Positions 39,312 to 49,716 of a stretch of 64,000 nucleotides of DNA are shown here, piece by piece. The notes under the pieces are model-generated. The model worked only from the letters and a program-made list of their open reading frames with translations, ran no database searches and had not been told where the DNA came from. Origin of the DNA: Curvibacter lanceolatus ATCC 14669 (GTDB taxonomy: Bacteria > Pseudomonadota > Gammaproteobacteria > Burkholderiales > Burkholderiaceae_C). Position numbers and translations under genes: made by a program. The DNA lies in assembly GCF_000381265.1 (NCBI RefSeq), contig NZ_KB906269.1:59431-123430 (forward strand), written 5' to 3'. Numbering within the stretch: position 1 is the first letter of the stretch; each line of letters begins with the position of its first letter.

Positions 39312-39782
39312 ATGACATTTTTCGCAACAACAAAGCGCCAGTTTTTGGTCTTGATGCTGGGCGTTGCATCGTTTGGTTTGGCCCAAGCGGCCGACCAGGG
39401 CACAGCGGCCGAGGCTGAGGCCATGGTCAAAAAAGCCGTGACCTATATCAAGGCCAATGGCCCCGAGAAATCGTATGAAGAATTCACCAACGGCAAGTCT
39501 TTCAAAGACCGTGACCTGTACATCGTGGTGTATGACCTCAATGGCAAGAATCTCGCACAAGGGGCCAACCCCAAACTGGTCGGCAAAGACCTGATCGGTT
39601 TGAAAGACCCGGACGGCAAACCCCTGATCCAGATGTTTGTTGATCTGGCCAAAACAAAAGGCAAGGGCTGGGTCGAGGGCTATAAGTTTCTGAACCCAGT
39701 CACCCAGAAAATCGAAAACAAAGCCATGTACCTGGAGCGCCTGGGCGACACCTTGGTGGGTTGCGGCATTTACAAAAACTGA
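39312..39782 (+). CDS. exported single-Cache-domain protein
   Basis: A 156-residue protein with a signal peptide ([18 protein letters not shown]). Nearly all of the mature part is one small-molecule-binding Cache domain of the sCache_2 type ([50 protein letters not shown]). It has no membrane helix or signalling domain of its own. The start at 39312 follows AGAGG. A chemoreceptor gene starts 71 bases later, so it may act as a periplasmic ligand-binding partner. Confidence 0.85.
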   Translation: MTFFATTKRQFLVLMLGVASFGLAQAADQGTAAEAEAMVKKAVTYIKANGPEKSYEEFTNGKSFKDRDLYIVVYDLNGKNLAQGANPKLVGKDLIGLKDPDGKPLIQMFVDLAKTKGKGWVEGYKFLNPVTQKIENKAMYLERLGDTLVGCGIYKN

Positions 39783-39853
39783 TTTTCAACCACCGAGCGC
39801 GGCCTGCTCCGCACTCTGCAGCAACAGGCCTTGTATTTCATGGGGAACGCACG

Positions 39854-41485
39854 ATGAATTTGCGCGACATCAAAACGGGCACACGCCTGGGCTTGGGCTT
39901 TGCGCTCATTCTGGGCGCTTTGGCGGTTCTGCTGGCAGGTGCCTTGATCAGCAACAGCGTCAGCCGCGACGCCTTGCTGCAAACCCTGTCCAGTGCCTCC
40001 ATGCGTGAGGACTTGGCGCAAGACATGCGCCGGGCCCTGCTGAGCAGCGCGGTATCGGTGCGCAACATGGGCCTGCAGACCAAAGTGGAAGCCGTCCAAA
40101 GCGACGAAGCCGAGGCCAAGAACCAACGCGCAGCCTACCTGGCCGCCAAGGCCAAACTGGAAGCCAACAGCCTCAGCCCCCGTGAGCGCGAGATCTTCGG
40201 CCGCCTGATGGAGATCGACCGTCAGATGGACACGCATTTCAAAGAAGCTGTCGACCTGGCCGCCCAGTTCAACACCGAGCAGGCGGGCAACATCATCACC
40301 GGCAAGATCGACCCGCTGTTGCTCAAAGCCACGGCAGAGCTGGGCGACTTCATTGCCCTGCAAAAACTGCACACCACGGAGGTGACCGAACAGACCAATG
40401 CGAGCAACCAGGCCACCGTGACCGTGATCGTGGTCGCCGGCGTGATCGTGCTCGGCATAGCCGCCCTGCTCGCCTGGCGCCTCACCATCAGCATCACGCA
40501 ACCGCTGCAAGTCGCCATGCAAGCCATTGGCCAGGTTGCTGCCGGCGACCTGACCAGCCCCATTGAAGTGAGCGGCCGCGACGAAGGCGCCCGCATGCTC
40601 GCCAGCCTGCAAGACATGCGCGACGGGCTCGCCCGCATGGTCCGCGAAGTGCGCGCAGGCGCCGAATCGATCTCTGACGGCACCCACGAAATCGCTTCAG
40701 GCAACGCCGACCTGTCCCACCGAACCGAAGCCCAGGCCAGCAACCTCGAAGAGACCGCAAGCTCCATGCAAGACCTGGGCAACGCGGTCAAATCCAACGC
40801 CCACACCGCCCGCCAGGCCAATGAAATGGCCGGCACAGCCAGCCAGTCGGCCGAACAAGGAGGCGAGGTCGTGGGCCGCGTGGTGGCCACCATGGACGAA
40901 ATCAGCCACGCCTCACGCAAAATCGCCGACATCATTGGCGTCATCGACGGCATTGCGTTTCAGACCAACATCCTGGCGCTCAATGCCGCGGTTGAAGCAG
41001 CCCGCGCCGGAGAACAAGGCCGAGGCTTTGCCGTCGTGGCCAGCGAAGTGCGCAGCTTGGCCGGGCGATCGGCTGAGGCGGCCCGTGAGATCAAAAGCCT
41101 GATCACGGCCAGCGCAGAACGCGTTGAACTGGGCAGCCGCCTGGTGACCGAAGCGGGCACGTCCATCCAGAGCATCGTGGCCCAAGTGCGCGGTGTGGCA
41201 GAAATGATTCACCAGATCAGCGTCTCGGCCGACAGCCAGACCGGCGGCATCGACCAAGTCAACCACGCCCTGGGCGAGCTTGATTCGGTCACCCAGCAAA
41301 ACGCTGCCCTGGTCGAAGAGGCTGCCGCCGCTGCCGACAGCCTGAACCGCCAGGCCGCCCGCATGGTGCAGGCCGTGAGTGCCTTCAAACTGGCAGACCA
41401 AGGACACCCACCCTTGGACAGCAACTTGCGGCTGAACCACGCCAACGGCGCGCCCAGCCCACGCCAGGTACCGCGGCTGACGTGA
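39854..41485 (+). CDS. methyl-accepting chemotaxis protein
   Basis: A 543-residue inner-membrane chemoreceptor. TM1 ([17 protein letters not shown]), a four-helix-bundle periplasmic domain (about 40-190), TM2 ([19 protein letters not shown]) and a HAMP domain precede the signalling domain. The hairpin tip [20 protein letters not shown] is intact. [16 protein letters not shown] is typical of betaproteobacterial receptors. The C-terminus lacks a clear CheR-binding pentapeptide. The start at 39854 has GGGGAA upstream. It is probably cotranscribed with the Cache protein gene. Confidence 0.94.
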   Translation: MNLRDIKTGTRLGLGFALILGALAVLLAGALISNSVSRDALLQTLSSASMREDLAQDMRRALLSSAVSVRNMGLQTKVEAVQSDEAEAKNQRAAYLAAKAKLEANSLSPREREIFGRLMEIDRQMDTHFKEAVDLAAQFNTEQAGNIITGKIDPLLLKATAELGDFIALQKLHTTEVTEQTNASNQATVTVIVVAGVIVLGIAALLAWRLTISITQPLQVAMQAIGQVAAGDLTSPIEVSGRDEGARMLASLQDMRDGLARMVREVRAGAESISDGTHEIASGNADLSHRTEAQASNLEETASSMQDLGNAVKSNAHTARQANEMAGTASQSAEQGGEVVGRVVATMDEISHASRKIADIIGVIDGIAFQTNILALNAAVEAARAGEQGRGFAVVASEVRSLAGRSAEAAREIKSLITASAERVELGSRLVTEAGTSIQSIVAQVRGVAEMIHQISVSADSQTGGIDQVNHALGELDSVTQQNAALVEEAAAAADSLNRQAARMVQAVSAFKLADQGHPPLDSNLRLNHANGAPSPRQVPRLT

Positions 41486-41530
41486 TTGACGTGATTGACG
41501 GATCTCAGCCCTTCAGGCGGTGCAAGCGGC

Positions 41531-42436
41531 TCAGAACGGAACCTGATCCGTCGGGTACTTCCAAAAATCCTTCAGCAAATAGCTCACCGGCAGGTTCAGC
41601 GCCACATTGCCGGGCGGGATCGGGCGCATGAACCAGCGCTCATACACCGGGTAGATGTCGCGGCTGACGATCAGGCGCTTCATCTCCTCATCCACCAACT
41701 GCTTCAGCGCCACATCGCCCTTGGGCAGCATGATGGCCAGCGGCTCGGTGGTCAGGTAACGGCCCACCACCTTGAAGTCGGCCGGCGTGGGGCTGCTGGC
41801 CACCAGGCCAAACAGCAGCACATCGTCCATCACAAAGGCATCGGCCTTGCCCTGCGCCACCATCTGCAGCGCCTGCTGGTGGTCGGAGGCCTCGGTGATC
41901 TTCAGGTTCAGCAGATGCTGCCGGTTCAGCTGGTCCATCACCTTGAGCGGTGTGGTACCACGGGTAGAAACCACCGTCTTGCCCGACAGGTCTTCCAACC
42001 GCGTGACCGTGCTGTTGGCCCGCACCAAAATCCGCGCCCCCACGATGAAATGCGGCACCGTGAACGCCACCTTCTCGCGACGTTCTGCATTGTTGGTCGT
42101 CGAGCCGCACTCCAGGTCGGCCTTGCCTTGCGCAATCACATCCATGCGGTCGGCCGCGGTCACCTTCACATAGTCGATCGGCAGGTCGCGCACACCGGCC
42201 TTTTTGCGAATCACCTCCGCCAGCCGCAAGCACAAGTCGATGGCATAACCCACCGGCTTGCCATCGGCATCGAGGTAAGAAAACGGAATGGACGCATCGC
42301 GGTGCGCCAGCACCAGGTGCCCGCCCGCCTTGATGCGATCCAGCACACCGGCGGCCTGGGCATTGAAAGTGGCCAGGGCCAGCAGCACGGCGGCGACACT
42401 TGAGCGGCCAGGGGTAAAAGACATCATGAAGCGCAC
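41531..42436 (-). CDS. amino-acid ABC-type substrate-binding protein (GltI-like)
   Basis: A 301-residue protein with a signal peptide ending near NAQA. The SBP_bac_3 fold is clear from HRDASIPFSYLDADGKPVGY, AIDLCLRLAEVI and ADLECGSTTNNAERREKVAF, as in glutamate/aspartate-binding GltI proteins. No permease or ATPase genes are adjacent. It is convergent with the chemoreceptor gene. It could supply a distant transporter or present ligand to the receptor. A broken copy lies at 38501-38843. ATG 42424 is an alternative start. Confidence 0.87.
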   Translation of the reverse strand: MRFMMSFTPGRSSVAAVLLALATFNAQAAGVLDRIKAGGHLVLAHRDASIPFSYLDADGKPVGYAIDLCLRLAEVIRKKAGVRDLPIDYVKVTAADRMDVIAQGKADLECGSTTNNAERREKVAFTVPHFIVGARILVRANSTVTRLEDLSGKTVVSTRGTTPLKVMDQLNRQHLLNLKITEASDHQQALQMVAQGKADAFVMDDVLLFGLVASSPTPADFKVVGRYLTTEPLAIMLPKGDVALKQLVDEEMKRLIVSRDIYPVYERWFMRPIPPGNVALNLPVSYLLKDFWKYPTDQVPF

Positions 42437-43147
42437 AGCAACCTCGGCTACAAACGACCTCGCCGCAGCAAGCAGGCTTCATGCCCACCTGCCGGGGAAC
42501 ACCCGGCTCGGCGGCCTGCAAACTGGCGGGTTGGCAAAGAGAAACCCCGTGTCCCTGATCAAGCAGCGCCCTGAGAGGCCCCCGGTGGCTGCGCAAGCGC
42601 TTCTGTGTGAGCACCTTTACCACCTGAATCATAAGACACCGCTTGTCGCAAAATCCAAATGACGGTGGGGGCTTGTGCCGAACCTGAATCTCGCGCCCAC
42701 CCAGCCCACCGGGGCCTGCCCCGGGCCTACCCTGCTTGCGCAGCGCCTGATCGAATGCTCACCGTCAACGCCAACCCGATCTGCGCGCCCCTTCTCCAAA
42801 CCAGCCACCCGCAGGAACGGCACACCCAGTGGGGTCGACAAGGGCGCAGAGCGCTGTATGCACAGCAAGACAACCAGGCGCCACACCCAGTTCATGCATC
42901 CGCCCAAGCCCATCATTGGTGATGGCCCAAGCAAACTTCACCATTCTGCGGAAATCAGTTAATCTCACTGTTACAAATTTCACATTCTGTATTGCCGGAA
43001 TTCTCATTGCAGTGGGTTGTTGTTGCTGTCACGGCGACACCTCTGCGGAATTCTGATCCAAGCAGCCCATCACTGGAGATTTGTAGGGGGGTCTTCCTGG
43101 GTGCCTGTTGGAAGATCAGTAAATGCCAAGAACACGAAGTTTTTGCA
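42437..43147. other. 711-base intergenic region
   Basis: No convincing gene on either strand: the short ORFs present have no family resemblance or good ribosome binding sites. The right part (from about 42950) is AT-richer, contains two GGAATTCT copies about 45 bases apart, and should carry the promoter of the two-component pair. Confidence 0.4.
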
Positions 43148-43864
43148 ATGTCCACGCCAAAAGCCATTCAGCCGCCGCTGAGGATCATGGTCGTAGAAGA
43201 TGATCCCGGCATCAGACGCTATGTTGAAGCCGCCATCAACTGCCAGCCGGACCTTCGATGCATTGGCAGCTTTGACCGGATCCAGCCCAGTCGGCTCGCT
43301 CTTGCAACCAACGCCCCAGACATATTGCTTCTCGATCTTGGCCTACCCGATGGGCATGGCATTGAGCTGATTACCTACTGCAAACAACGCCACCCTCAGT
43401 GTGAAATTCTGGTCATCACCCGTTTCGGCGATGACGCCAATATCATCCGTTGCCTTGAGGCCGGTGCTCAGGGCTACATACCGAAAGACGCTTTCGATCC
43501 GGACATCTCGCGCTTCATTTCAGAACTGCGACAAGGCGGTTCACCCATCAGCCCCCGCATTGGCCGAAAGCTGTTTTCGCTGCTTCGTCAGCAAAGCGCC
43601 CCCTCCCAGTCATCTGGAACAACAGCACGCTCCACGCCTGACGAAACAGGCCTCAGCAGCCGTGAGGCCGAGGTCTTGAACCTGATCGCCCGTGGCTATT
43701 CGTACCAGGAGATATCGGGGCACTTGACCATATCTCTCAACACTGTGCGCACCTACATCAAGCAGATCTACCAAAAGCTTGCCGTGCGCAGCCGCAGCGA
43801 AGCCGTGTTTGAAGCCGCCAAAATGGGTTGGCTCCCTGCGCAATTGATGCGCCCTGACCGCTGA
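43148..43864 (+). CDS. NarL/LuxR-family response regulator
   Basis: A 238-residue regulator. The receiver domain (about 12-130) has VVEDDPG, phospho-acceptor Asp in DILLLDLGLPDG, and Lys in GYIPKDAFD. The HTH (LSSREAEVLNLIARGYSYQE, then SLNTVRTYIKQIYQKL) occupies about 165-228. The start at 43148 begins the receiver without a long extension. The kinase gene follows by 16 bases and is the presumed partner. Confidence 0.92.
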   Translation: MSTPKAIQPPLRIMVVEDDPGIRRYVEAAINCQPDLRCIGSFDRIQPSRLALATNAPDILLLDLGLPDGHGIELITYCKQRHPQCEILVITRFGDDANIIRCLEAGAQGYIPKDAFDPDISRFISELRQGGSPISPRIGRKLFSLLRQQSAPSQSSGTTARSTPDETGLSSREAEVLNLIARGYSYQEISGHLTISLNTVRTYIKQIYQKLAVRSRSEAVFEAAKMGWLPAQLMRPDR

Positions 43865-43880
43865 CGACACTAAGCCCGAC

Positions 43881-45788
43881 ATGGCACGCCAGAAAGCAAA
43901 CGATGGGCGCAATGGGATTGAAATCAAACACAGCGCCGCCATACCCATCTATGCCTCGCAATGGCTGCTGGTTGGCATGTTGTTGTTCGGGCCCCTTCTA
44001 GCCCATGCGCAACAAGCCATCATCCTGGACACCGCCAGCGTCAACATTCAGTACAAAACTCAGGGTCATGTGCAAAAAACTGTCGCCCTGCCCTACTACT
44101 GGGATTTCAAGGAACCCGGCAAAAGCGGCATTGCCGTATTTGACCTGGGCACCGTAGACAACCGTGATGGCCAGATCGACAGCATTTACATACCACGCAT
44201 CGGCAACCACCATGCCATCACCCTCAACGGGCATGACCTGGACAGCGATCTGATCGAAGAACCTGTCAGCGGGACTCATGTCAGCGGCCCGAGGCTTCTC
44301 AGAATCCCGCCCATGTTGCAGGCTGACAGCTTGAACGTGCGGATCACCCTGTCTGCTGAACAGATGACCAACGCGGGTCTGTCTCGCGTCACCCTGGGTC
44401 AGGCCAAAGAACTGCGATCCACCTACCTGTTGCGAAAATTCTGGGACATCGATTCGCGCTGGATCGCCACGGCCATCAGTGCCCTGCTGACCCTGTTCTC
44501 TTTCGGTCTCTGGGCTCAACAGCGAGAGGCTGGCATTCTTTACTACTGCCTTTCAGAACTATGCTGGACCATCCTGTCGGCCCGGATGATTGTTCCCGAC
44601 CCGCCACTGAATCAGGCGCTGTGGCAGGTATTGACGTTCATCAGCCCCATATTCATCGGCGGCGCCGGTTTATGCCTCTACCTGTACAGCCTGCAGCCCT
44701 CCAGCCAAAGAAGCAATTTCGCCAACGGAGCTTACCTGATGCCTATGGCTGCAGCCTCTATCGTGCTTTGCAGCCTGACTGCCAACAGGTACCTGATGGG
44801 CATCCTGCTTCTGCCCATCGCGGCAGCACTTGTCCACCTGGCTTATCTGAATGCCCGTGCCCTGGCGGCATCGCAAGACAAGAACTCAATCCACGTTCTG
44901 GTCACTTTCACTGTCGTCGTGGTGCTGGTCACGATCGAGCTGTTCATCTTCACCCTGTCCAAAAGCGCTTACGAACACATCAACCTGCTGCGCCTGGTCT
45001 GGGTGTTTGTGGGCATCAGCTTTGCAAAATCAATGCTCGACCGCGTTGTGCACGCCAACCTCATGCTCAGCACCGCTGCCAGGGTATTGCGGCAACCACT
45101 TCCCCATCGCCCAACCGAGTTGGCGGAAGCCTTTGAAGCCTCCCATCGGCAGCACCTGATCGACGGCGCCGCCCAGGAGCGCCTGCGCCTGATTCACGAT
45201 CTGCACGACGGCGTTGGCAGCCAACTCAGCAGCACGCTGGACATGGCGCAACAGCAAGGCGCAAACAGTTCAGACATGGTGCCCCACCTGCGCAAAACCC
45301 TTGAACAACTCAAACTGACAGTCGACGCCCTGGAGGAAAGCGACGGCAACCTGGAATCCATCATTGCCTCGGTGCGCTACCGACTCGCCCCCCGCATCGA
45401 CGCCATGGGTGTACGACTGCAGTGGCATGTGGATCCCCTACCCATCTTCGAGCATTGGAGCAGCCAGCATGCGCTGCACTTGCAAATGCTTCTGTTGGAG
45501 GCCTTCGATAACTCTATCAAATACGCCAAGACCCACTGCATCGAGTTCACAGCCACCCCCCTCACCGAACCCGACGCAACCGGCGTCACCCTGACCTTGA
45601 AAGACGCTGGGCCGGGATTTGTCTGGCCACCGCCTGAAAGCAAGCAGCTCAGCAACAGGGGAAAAGGAATGGGCATCATGTTTTACCGGGCCGAGAAAAT
45701 CGGTGCGCATCTCGGCATCAAGTCAGGCCCCGGCGGCACCACGTTGACTCTTCAATTAATCAAAAAGAGTACCCAGGCGTTCAAATAA
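43881..45788 (+). CDS. NarL-type sensor histidine kinase with 7TM sensor region
   Basis: A 635-residue membrane kinase. A signal-like segment (WLLVGMLLFGPLLAHAQQ) precedes a periplasmic beta-rich domain (about 45-190), about seven hydrophobic helices (about 195-400) and a HisKA_3 domain with phospho-acceptor His in LIHDLHDGVGSQLSS. A HATPase domain follows (LLEAFDNSIKYAKTH, then GKGMGIMFYRAEKIGAHLGI). The layout resembles the 7TMR-DISM group. It is cotranscribed with the upstream regulator. The signal and targets are unknown; the accessory lipase cassette begins 574 bases downstream. Confidence 0.88.
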   Translation: MARQKANDGRNGIEIKHSAAIPIYASQWLLVGMLLFGPLLAHAQQAIILDTASVNIQYKTQGHVQKTVALPYYWDFKEPGKSGIAVFDLGTVDNRDGQIDSIYIPRIGNHHAITLNGHDLDSDLIEEPVSGTHVSGPRLLRIPPMLQADSLNVRITLSAEQMTNAGLSRVTLGQAKELRSTYLLRKFWDIDSRWIATAISALLTLFSFGLWAQQREAGILYYCLSELCWTILSARMIVPDPPLNQALWQVLTFISPIFIGGAGLCLYLYSLQPSSQRSNFANGAYLMPMAAASIVLCSLTANRYLMGILLLPIAAALVHLAYLNARALAASQDKNSIHVLVTFTVVVVLVTIELFIFTLSKSAYEHINLLRLVWVFVGISFAKSMLDRVVHANLMLSTAARVLRQPLPHRPTELAEAFEASHRQHLIDGAAQERLRLIHDLHDGVGSQLSSTLDMAQQQGANSSDMVPHLRKTLEQLKLTVDALEESDGNLESIIASVRYRLAPRIDAMGVRLQWHVDPLPIFEHWSSQHALHLQMLLLEAFDNSIKYAKTHCIEFTATPLTEPDATGVTLTLKDAGPGFVWPPPESKQLSNRGKGMGIMFYRAEKIGAHLGIKSGPGGTTLTLQLIKKSTQAFK

Positions 45789-46362
45789 ACAGGCGGCCTC
45801 CTTCTATCCCGTCCCTCTGAAGAGAGAGCCTTCATCGGGCTTGATCATCCATGGCGGAGCAGCGCAGTACCATCACATGTTCATGTGAAGCAGAAGGCAA
45901 ACACGCAGTGTTCAATCAAGCTCAGACCGTGACAGCACGGTTGCCTTTGAATGGGAGCTTGTATGACCATCGCACAGCGCGATTGCCGATATTCGCGGAT
46001 GCCCATCGCCACCGGGCACATCAGCACAGCACCACCGACCGCGCTGTTGAATAGCAAAGTGGCAAAGCAGGCCCACTCGCGGCTCAATGCGGATGCGACC
46101 CAGGTTGGCGGGCGCTCAAGACCGCGCTGGGCATTTGAGGTCTTGACGCCTGCACCGCATAAGGGCCATGCGGTACCGCCCGCGTTGACCCGGCTACCGG
46201 GTGCCCCCTCCACCTCCAGCTTCTGAGCAGGCCTTGAGCCATGGATTCATCCCCAACGCAATGCCGGCATTGGGACATCCGGTCGGTGCGGCGCGTTGAC
46301 GACCGCCATACCGAGTTACTGCCATCCCACGCCCATCCAGCGCACTGAACGGAGCGATTCAC
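45789..46362. other. 574-base intergenic region before the patatin gene
   Basis: No recognised gene. One 87-codon ORF from about 45963 has GGGAG upstream, but its sequence looks non-protein-like. The gap holds the inverted repeat at 45873-45888 and presumably the cassette promoter. Confidence 0.4.
45873..45888. promoter_or_regulatory. inverted repeat, candidate operator
   Basis: TCACATG-TT-CATGTGA is a perfect 7-bp inverted repeat with a 2-base centre, in the gap between the kinase gene and the patatin cassette. It could bind a dimeric regulator, but no known consensus is matched. Confidence 0.4.
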
Positions 46363-48495
46363 ATGTCAAACCAAAACGGGGTGAATGAATCTCAGAAGGC
46401 CCCTTGGCAAGAGAAGAATGACACCTGGGCGCTGGCCCTGTCCGGAGGGGGCATACGCAGCGCCACATTTGCGCTGGGATTGATCAGAGGCTTGGCCAAG
46501 AACGGCCTGTTTCACCAATTTGATTACCTTTCCACCGTTTCAGGCGGTGGCTACATCGGTTCGGCCATCGGCCGTCTGTATCAACAAGGTCAAACCGCCA
46601 GCCAGGTAGAACAAGGCTTGGCGGCAGACGACACCCTCCTACTCTGGTGGTTGCGCCGCAACGGTCGTTACTTGGAACCAGCAGGCGCACGCGACATTCT
46701 GCAAGCCGCAGCCAGCCAACTGCGAGGCTTTGTCACCGCCCAGATTGAGGCGGGCATATTGCTGGTCGGCGTCGCACTGCTTGCCGTTGCACCTAACGTG
46801 AGCTGGGGTAGCGCATCGCAAACCTTTCCGTTGCTCTGGTGGCTGATGGGTATAGCCGCCTTGATCGTCAATTTTTTCGCAATTCTGGGTTATTGGCTTC
46901 GTGGCGGCACCGCGGTCCAACGGATACGGTGGACCAATCTGCTGGCCAATTCATTGCTGCTCACGCTGGCTGTCTTAACCCTGGCGGCACTGCAAGAAGC
47001 CTCTTATCGCATCGCCCATTTTTGGATCGCCAACGGTCACTTCAGATCTCCAGCCAACCTACTGCCGCCAGGAATGCTTGCGGCACTGATGTTTGCTCGC
47101 AAGCACATACGGCTACAGGGCAACTCGGTCATCAAAGTAGCCAAGGTCAGCATTCAACAATGGTTGCAGATCCTGGGCCTGGTCATGCTGGCCTTCATCG
47201 TGCTGGCCTGGGCCACATTATTTCAGGTGGTGTTTCAGTCCTTGCCCACCTGGGGCATTGTCGCCGTCAAAGACGCGGCACTCTGGTGGTGCGCGTTCGC
47301 CGGGCTCACCCTGCTGGCTGTCGCCTGCAGCCAGTATGCGGGGCTGGAGAGCCTCAACCTCTCCAGCCTGCATAACTTTTACAGGGCACGCCTTGAGCGA
47401 GCCTACATATCGGTCGGCAACTACACGCCTCAAGCCAACAACGCTTCAGGCCAGAGATTCCAACAATCGCCACTGCAGCCATCGACCTCCCCCAAGCCTC
47501 TGATGCGCCTGAACGAGGCCTCGGATGCCGACGATATTCAGATCCAAAGCTACCGTCCCGAGCAACACGGCGGCCCCATCCACCTGATCAACTGCACCAT
47601 CAACCAGACAGTGGATGACCGAACTGGAAGTTACAACGCTGATCGCAAAGGCGTCGCTCTGACGATCAGCGCTACCGGCTTTGAAATCGGCACAGGCTGC
47701 CCCCAAGAACTGCCCCCGGCGTGGAAATCCATTGGCCTCTCGCGTTGGATTGCCATCTCAGGCGCTGCCGTCTCGACCGGCTTGGGCTCCCTCACATCGA
47801 CCGGCCTCGCCATACTGCTTTTTCTCGGGAATATCCGACTGGGCTACTGGATCAGCTCACCACCACCGCGCACTGGCGATACAACTCATAGCCCCTGGCG
47901 TTCAAAGATGAAGGGCGTATGTGCAGAGTTATTTGGTCATTTTCCAGGTCTGAAGTCATCAGCTTGGTACCTGAGTGACGGTGGTCATTTTGAAAATACG
48001 GCTGTTTATGCACTGATCAAACGACAATGCAAATTGATAATAGCTACCGATGCAGGCGCTGATCATCAATATGAATATGAAGATCTGGCCAACATGGTCA
48101 GAAAAGCCCGCATCGACTACAACGCGCAGATAGATTTTATTGAACAGCCCTGCACGCCCCATTCCGGCTCGCTGGCAACACTCAAAACAAACCCACAACA
48201 ACCTCAATTACTCTTGGCGCGCATTACATACGCCGATTGCAGCCTAGGCACACTGATTGTAGCCAAGCCCCATCGCTTCAAAAACTGGCCATTGGATCTG
48301 AACGAGTATGCAAAGAAAGATCTCGAATTTCCACAAAATACCACTCTAGATCAGTTTTTCAGTGAATCCCAATGGGAAGCCTACCATCAATTGGGGCTGA
48401 GTTTTGGGCACCGTATTGATGCCAGTTTTATTGAGAAGGCCATTGAATGTACAAAAAATCGCAACAACATCGTACCCAACCAATTCGCCAAATAA
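46363..48495 (+). CDS. membrane-embedded patatin-like phospholipase
   Basis: A 710-residue protein. The N-terminal patatin half has the oxyanion loop SGGGIRSATFALG and the nucleophile region YLSTVSGGGYIGSA. About six hydrophobic segments follow (about 125-345), then a linker. The C-terminal half supplies the catalytic-Asp motif SDGGHFENTAVYAL. So the catalytic domain is split by a membrane region, an arrangement I associate with a widespread but little-studied patatin subgroup. It presumably cleaves phospholipid acyl chains at the inner membrane. GGAG precedes the start. Base composition becomes AT-rich toward the 3' end. It is the first gene of a four-gene cassette. Confidence 0.85.
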   Translation: MSNQNGVNESQKAPWQEKNDTWALALSGGGIRSATFALGLIRGLAKNGLFHQFDYLSTVSGGGYIGSAIGRLYQQGQTASQVEQGLAADDTLLLWWLRRNGRYLEPAGARDILQAAASQLRGFVTAQIEAGILLVGVALLAVAPNVSWGSASQTFPLLWWLMGIAALIVNFFAILGYWLRGGTAVQRIRWTNLLANSLLLTLAVLTLAALQEASYRIAHFWIANGHFRSPANLLPPGMLAALMFARKHIRLQGNSVIKVAKVSIQQWLQILGLVMLAFIVLAWATLFQVVFQSLPTWGIVAVKDAALWWCAFAGLTLLAVACSQYAGLESLNLSSLHNFYRARLERAYISVGNYTPQANNASGQRFQQSPLQPSTSPKPLMRLNEASDADDIQIQSYRPEQHGGPIHLINCTINQTVDDRTGSYNADRKGVALTISATGFEIGTGCPQELPPAWKSIGLSRWIAISGAAVSTGLGSLTSTGLAILLFLGNIRLGYWISSPPPRTGDTTHSPWRSKMKGVCAELFGHFPGLKSSAWYLSDGGHFENTAVYALIKRQCKLIIATDAGADHQYEYEDLANMVRKARIDYNAQIDFIEQPCTPHSGSLATLKTNPQQPQLLLARITYADCSLGTLIVAKPHRFKNWPLDLNEYAKKDLEFPQNTTLDQFFSESQWEAYHQLGLSFGHRIDASFIEKAIECTKNRNNIVPNQFAK

Positions 48496-48584
48496 CGCAA
48501 GCCACAAAGCTACGATCGAAATCAAATATCTACAGATGGTCTAAAAACTCGACGACAAGCCATCAAAGAAACCCTATTGCAGCC

Positions 48585-49607
48585 ATGAATAAAAATAAAT
48601 CCCATGAGAAAGAAAAGGCTCAACCAGAGGAGGAAGTATGTGAATGCTGCATCAACATCAGAGCCCTCATCAGTCTGGGGATATTATTAATCGTTGGCTA
48701 CATCCTAATCTGGTCAATCATGCCGGTAGATGAGGGAGAAATACCTAAGCAGCTGCACACGCCAGTAGAAACACTAAAATCCATTTTCCGATGGCCTCTT
48801 TTGATATCAATGGCCTTAGGCGCTTTCATTGGCATTGGCCAATCAATCAAATGCGCGGCCCCCCTGATCGAAGAAATGATCAAAAAAATCTTTGGCACAG
48901 AGGATGAACGCCATCCAGCAGAGGTCAAAAAACTGAACCAGATCAGCGACCTGATCAAATCAAATACGTTTACCACAGTGGGGGCTACGGGTGTCGTGCT
49001 TGGCCTGGTTTTAACACCCGGCCTACATGCACCCAAAAAACTTGAAACAGATTTACCACTCACCATCGATCTAAAACCCACCGTAAATGAAGGGCCTGCC
49101 CCCACGGTCTCACTATCCCCTCAGATTTTAGTCGCAGAGGCTCAAAAATCAGAAATACCGGTCACACTCAACATAAAAACAAAGTTTGAGGGAACTGGTG
49201 AAAATAATCAAACAGTACCCAGCACAATAAAAATCACGGTGGATGACGATGCCAAAAAATGGTTATCCGAGCTGAAAATTGCGATTGCCACATCCAAGCC
49301 TGACGATCAACTGGTCCAACTTAGTGCCGCCACCACCGATCTATACCTATGGAGTGCACTCAAAGAACAGTCAATGACTAAATACCAGGCGCAGATTCAA
49401 CAAATGAGTGCCGAATTGATTCGCTTGGCTGTCGAAACCAACTTTGCCCAGCGCACCGCCTTCTCTGCGGTTCAAACCAGCCAATCCAGTACTGAAATTT
49501 GCCAGACAGCTGAATGGCGACCCCCTGAAGAAATAGATGCCTGCTCAAAAGCCTTGGAATCTTACAAGAAATTCAAGGCACACATCTCAAATACCAAGAA
49601 AAACTAA
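48585..49607 (+). CDS. hypothetical membrane protein of the lipase cassette
   Basis: A 340-residue protein of unknown family. Two hydrophobic helices (LISLGILLIVGYILIWSIM and WPLLISMALGAFIGIG) and a third (VGATGVVLGLVLTPG) lie in the first 145 residues. A long mostly polar region with beta-like and helical segments follows (VSLSPQILVAEAQKSEIPVT). Four Cys cluster as CECC plus later CAA/EIC. An in-frame start at 48447 would overlap the patatin stop and add 46 basic residues; the choice is uncertain. The AT content is well above the core genes. It is probably a membrane partner of the lipases. Confidence 0.7.
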   Translation: MNKNKSHEKEKAQPEEEVCECCINIRALISLGILLIVGYILIWSIMPVDEGEIPKQLHTPVETLKSIFRWPLLISMALGAFIGIGQSIKCAAPLIEEMIKKIFGTEDERHPAEVKKLNQISDLIKSNTFTTVGATGVVLGLVLTPGLHAPKKLETDLPLTIDLKPTVNEGPAPTVSLSPQILVAEAQKSEIPVTLNIKTKFEGTGENNQTVPSTIKITVDDDAKKWLSELKIAIATSKPDDQLVQLSAATTDLYLWSALKEQSMTKYQAQIQQMSAELIRLAVETNFAQRTAFSAVQTSQSSTEICQTAEWRPPEEIDACSKALESYKKFKAHISNTKKN

Positions 49608-49716
49608 AAGCATACATAACCACCCCGCAAGGCATATTTTTAAAAAATCAGTCAATTCATCATCTTTGCGCACCCTTAAAAAACCAAAATTTCAAGCAAA
49701 CTTCAAAGGAGAGAAA

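Noticed and set aside
42629..42962. Overlapping ORFs of 87-101 codons on both strands
   Set aside because: No family resemblance, no good ribosome binding site, and mutual overlap suggest random open frames.
45951..46226. Plus-strand ORF of up to 91 codons with GGGAG near an internal ATG
   Set aside because: Residue pattern is not protein-like and no homology is recognised; kept as intergenic.
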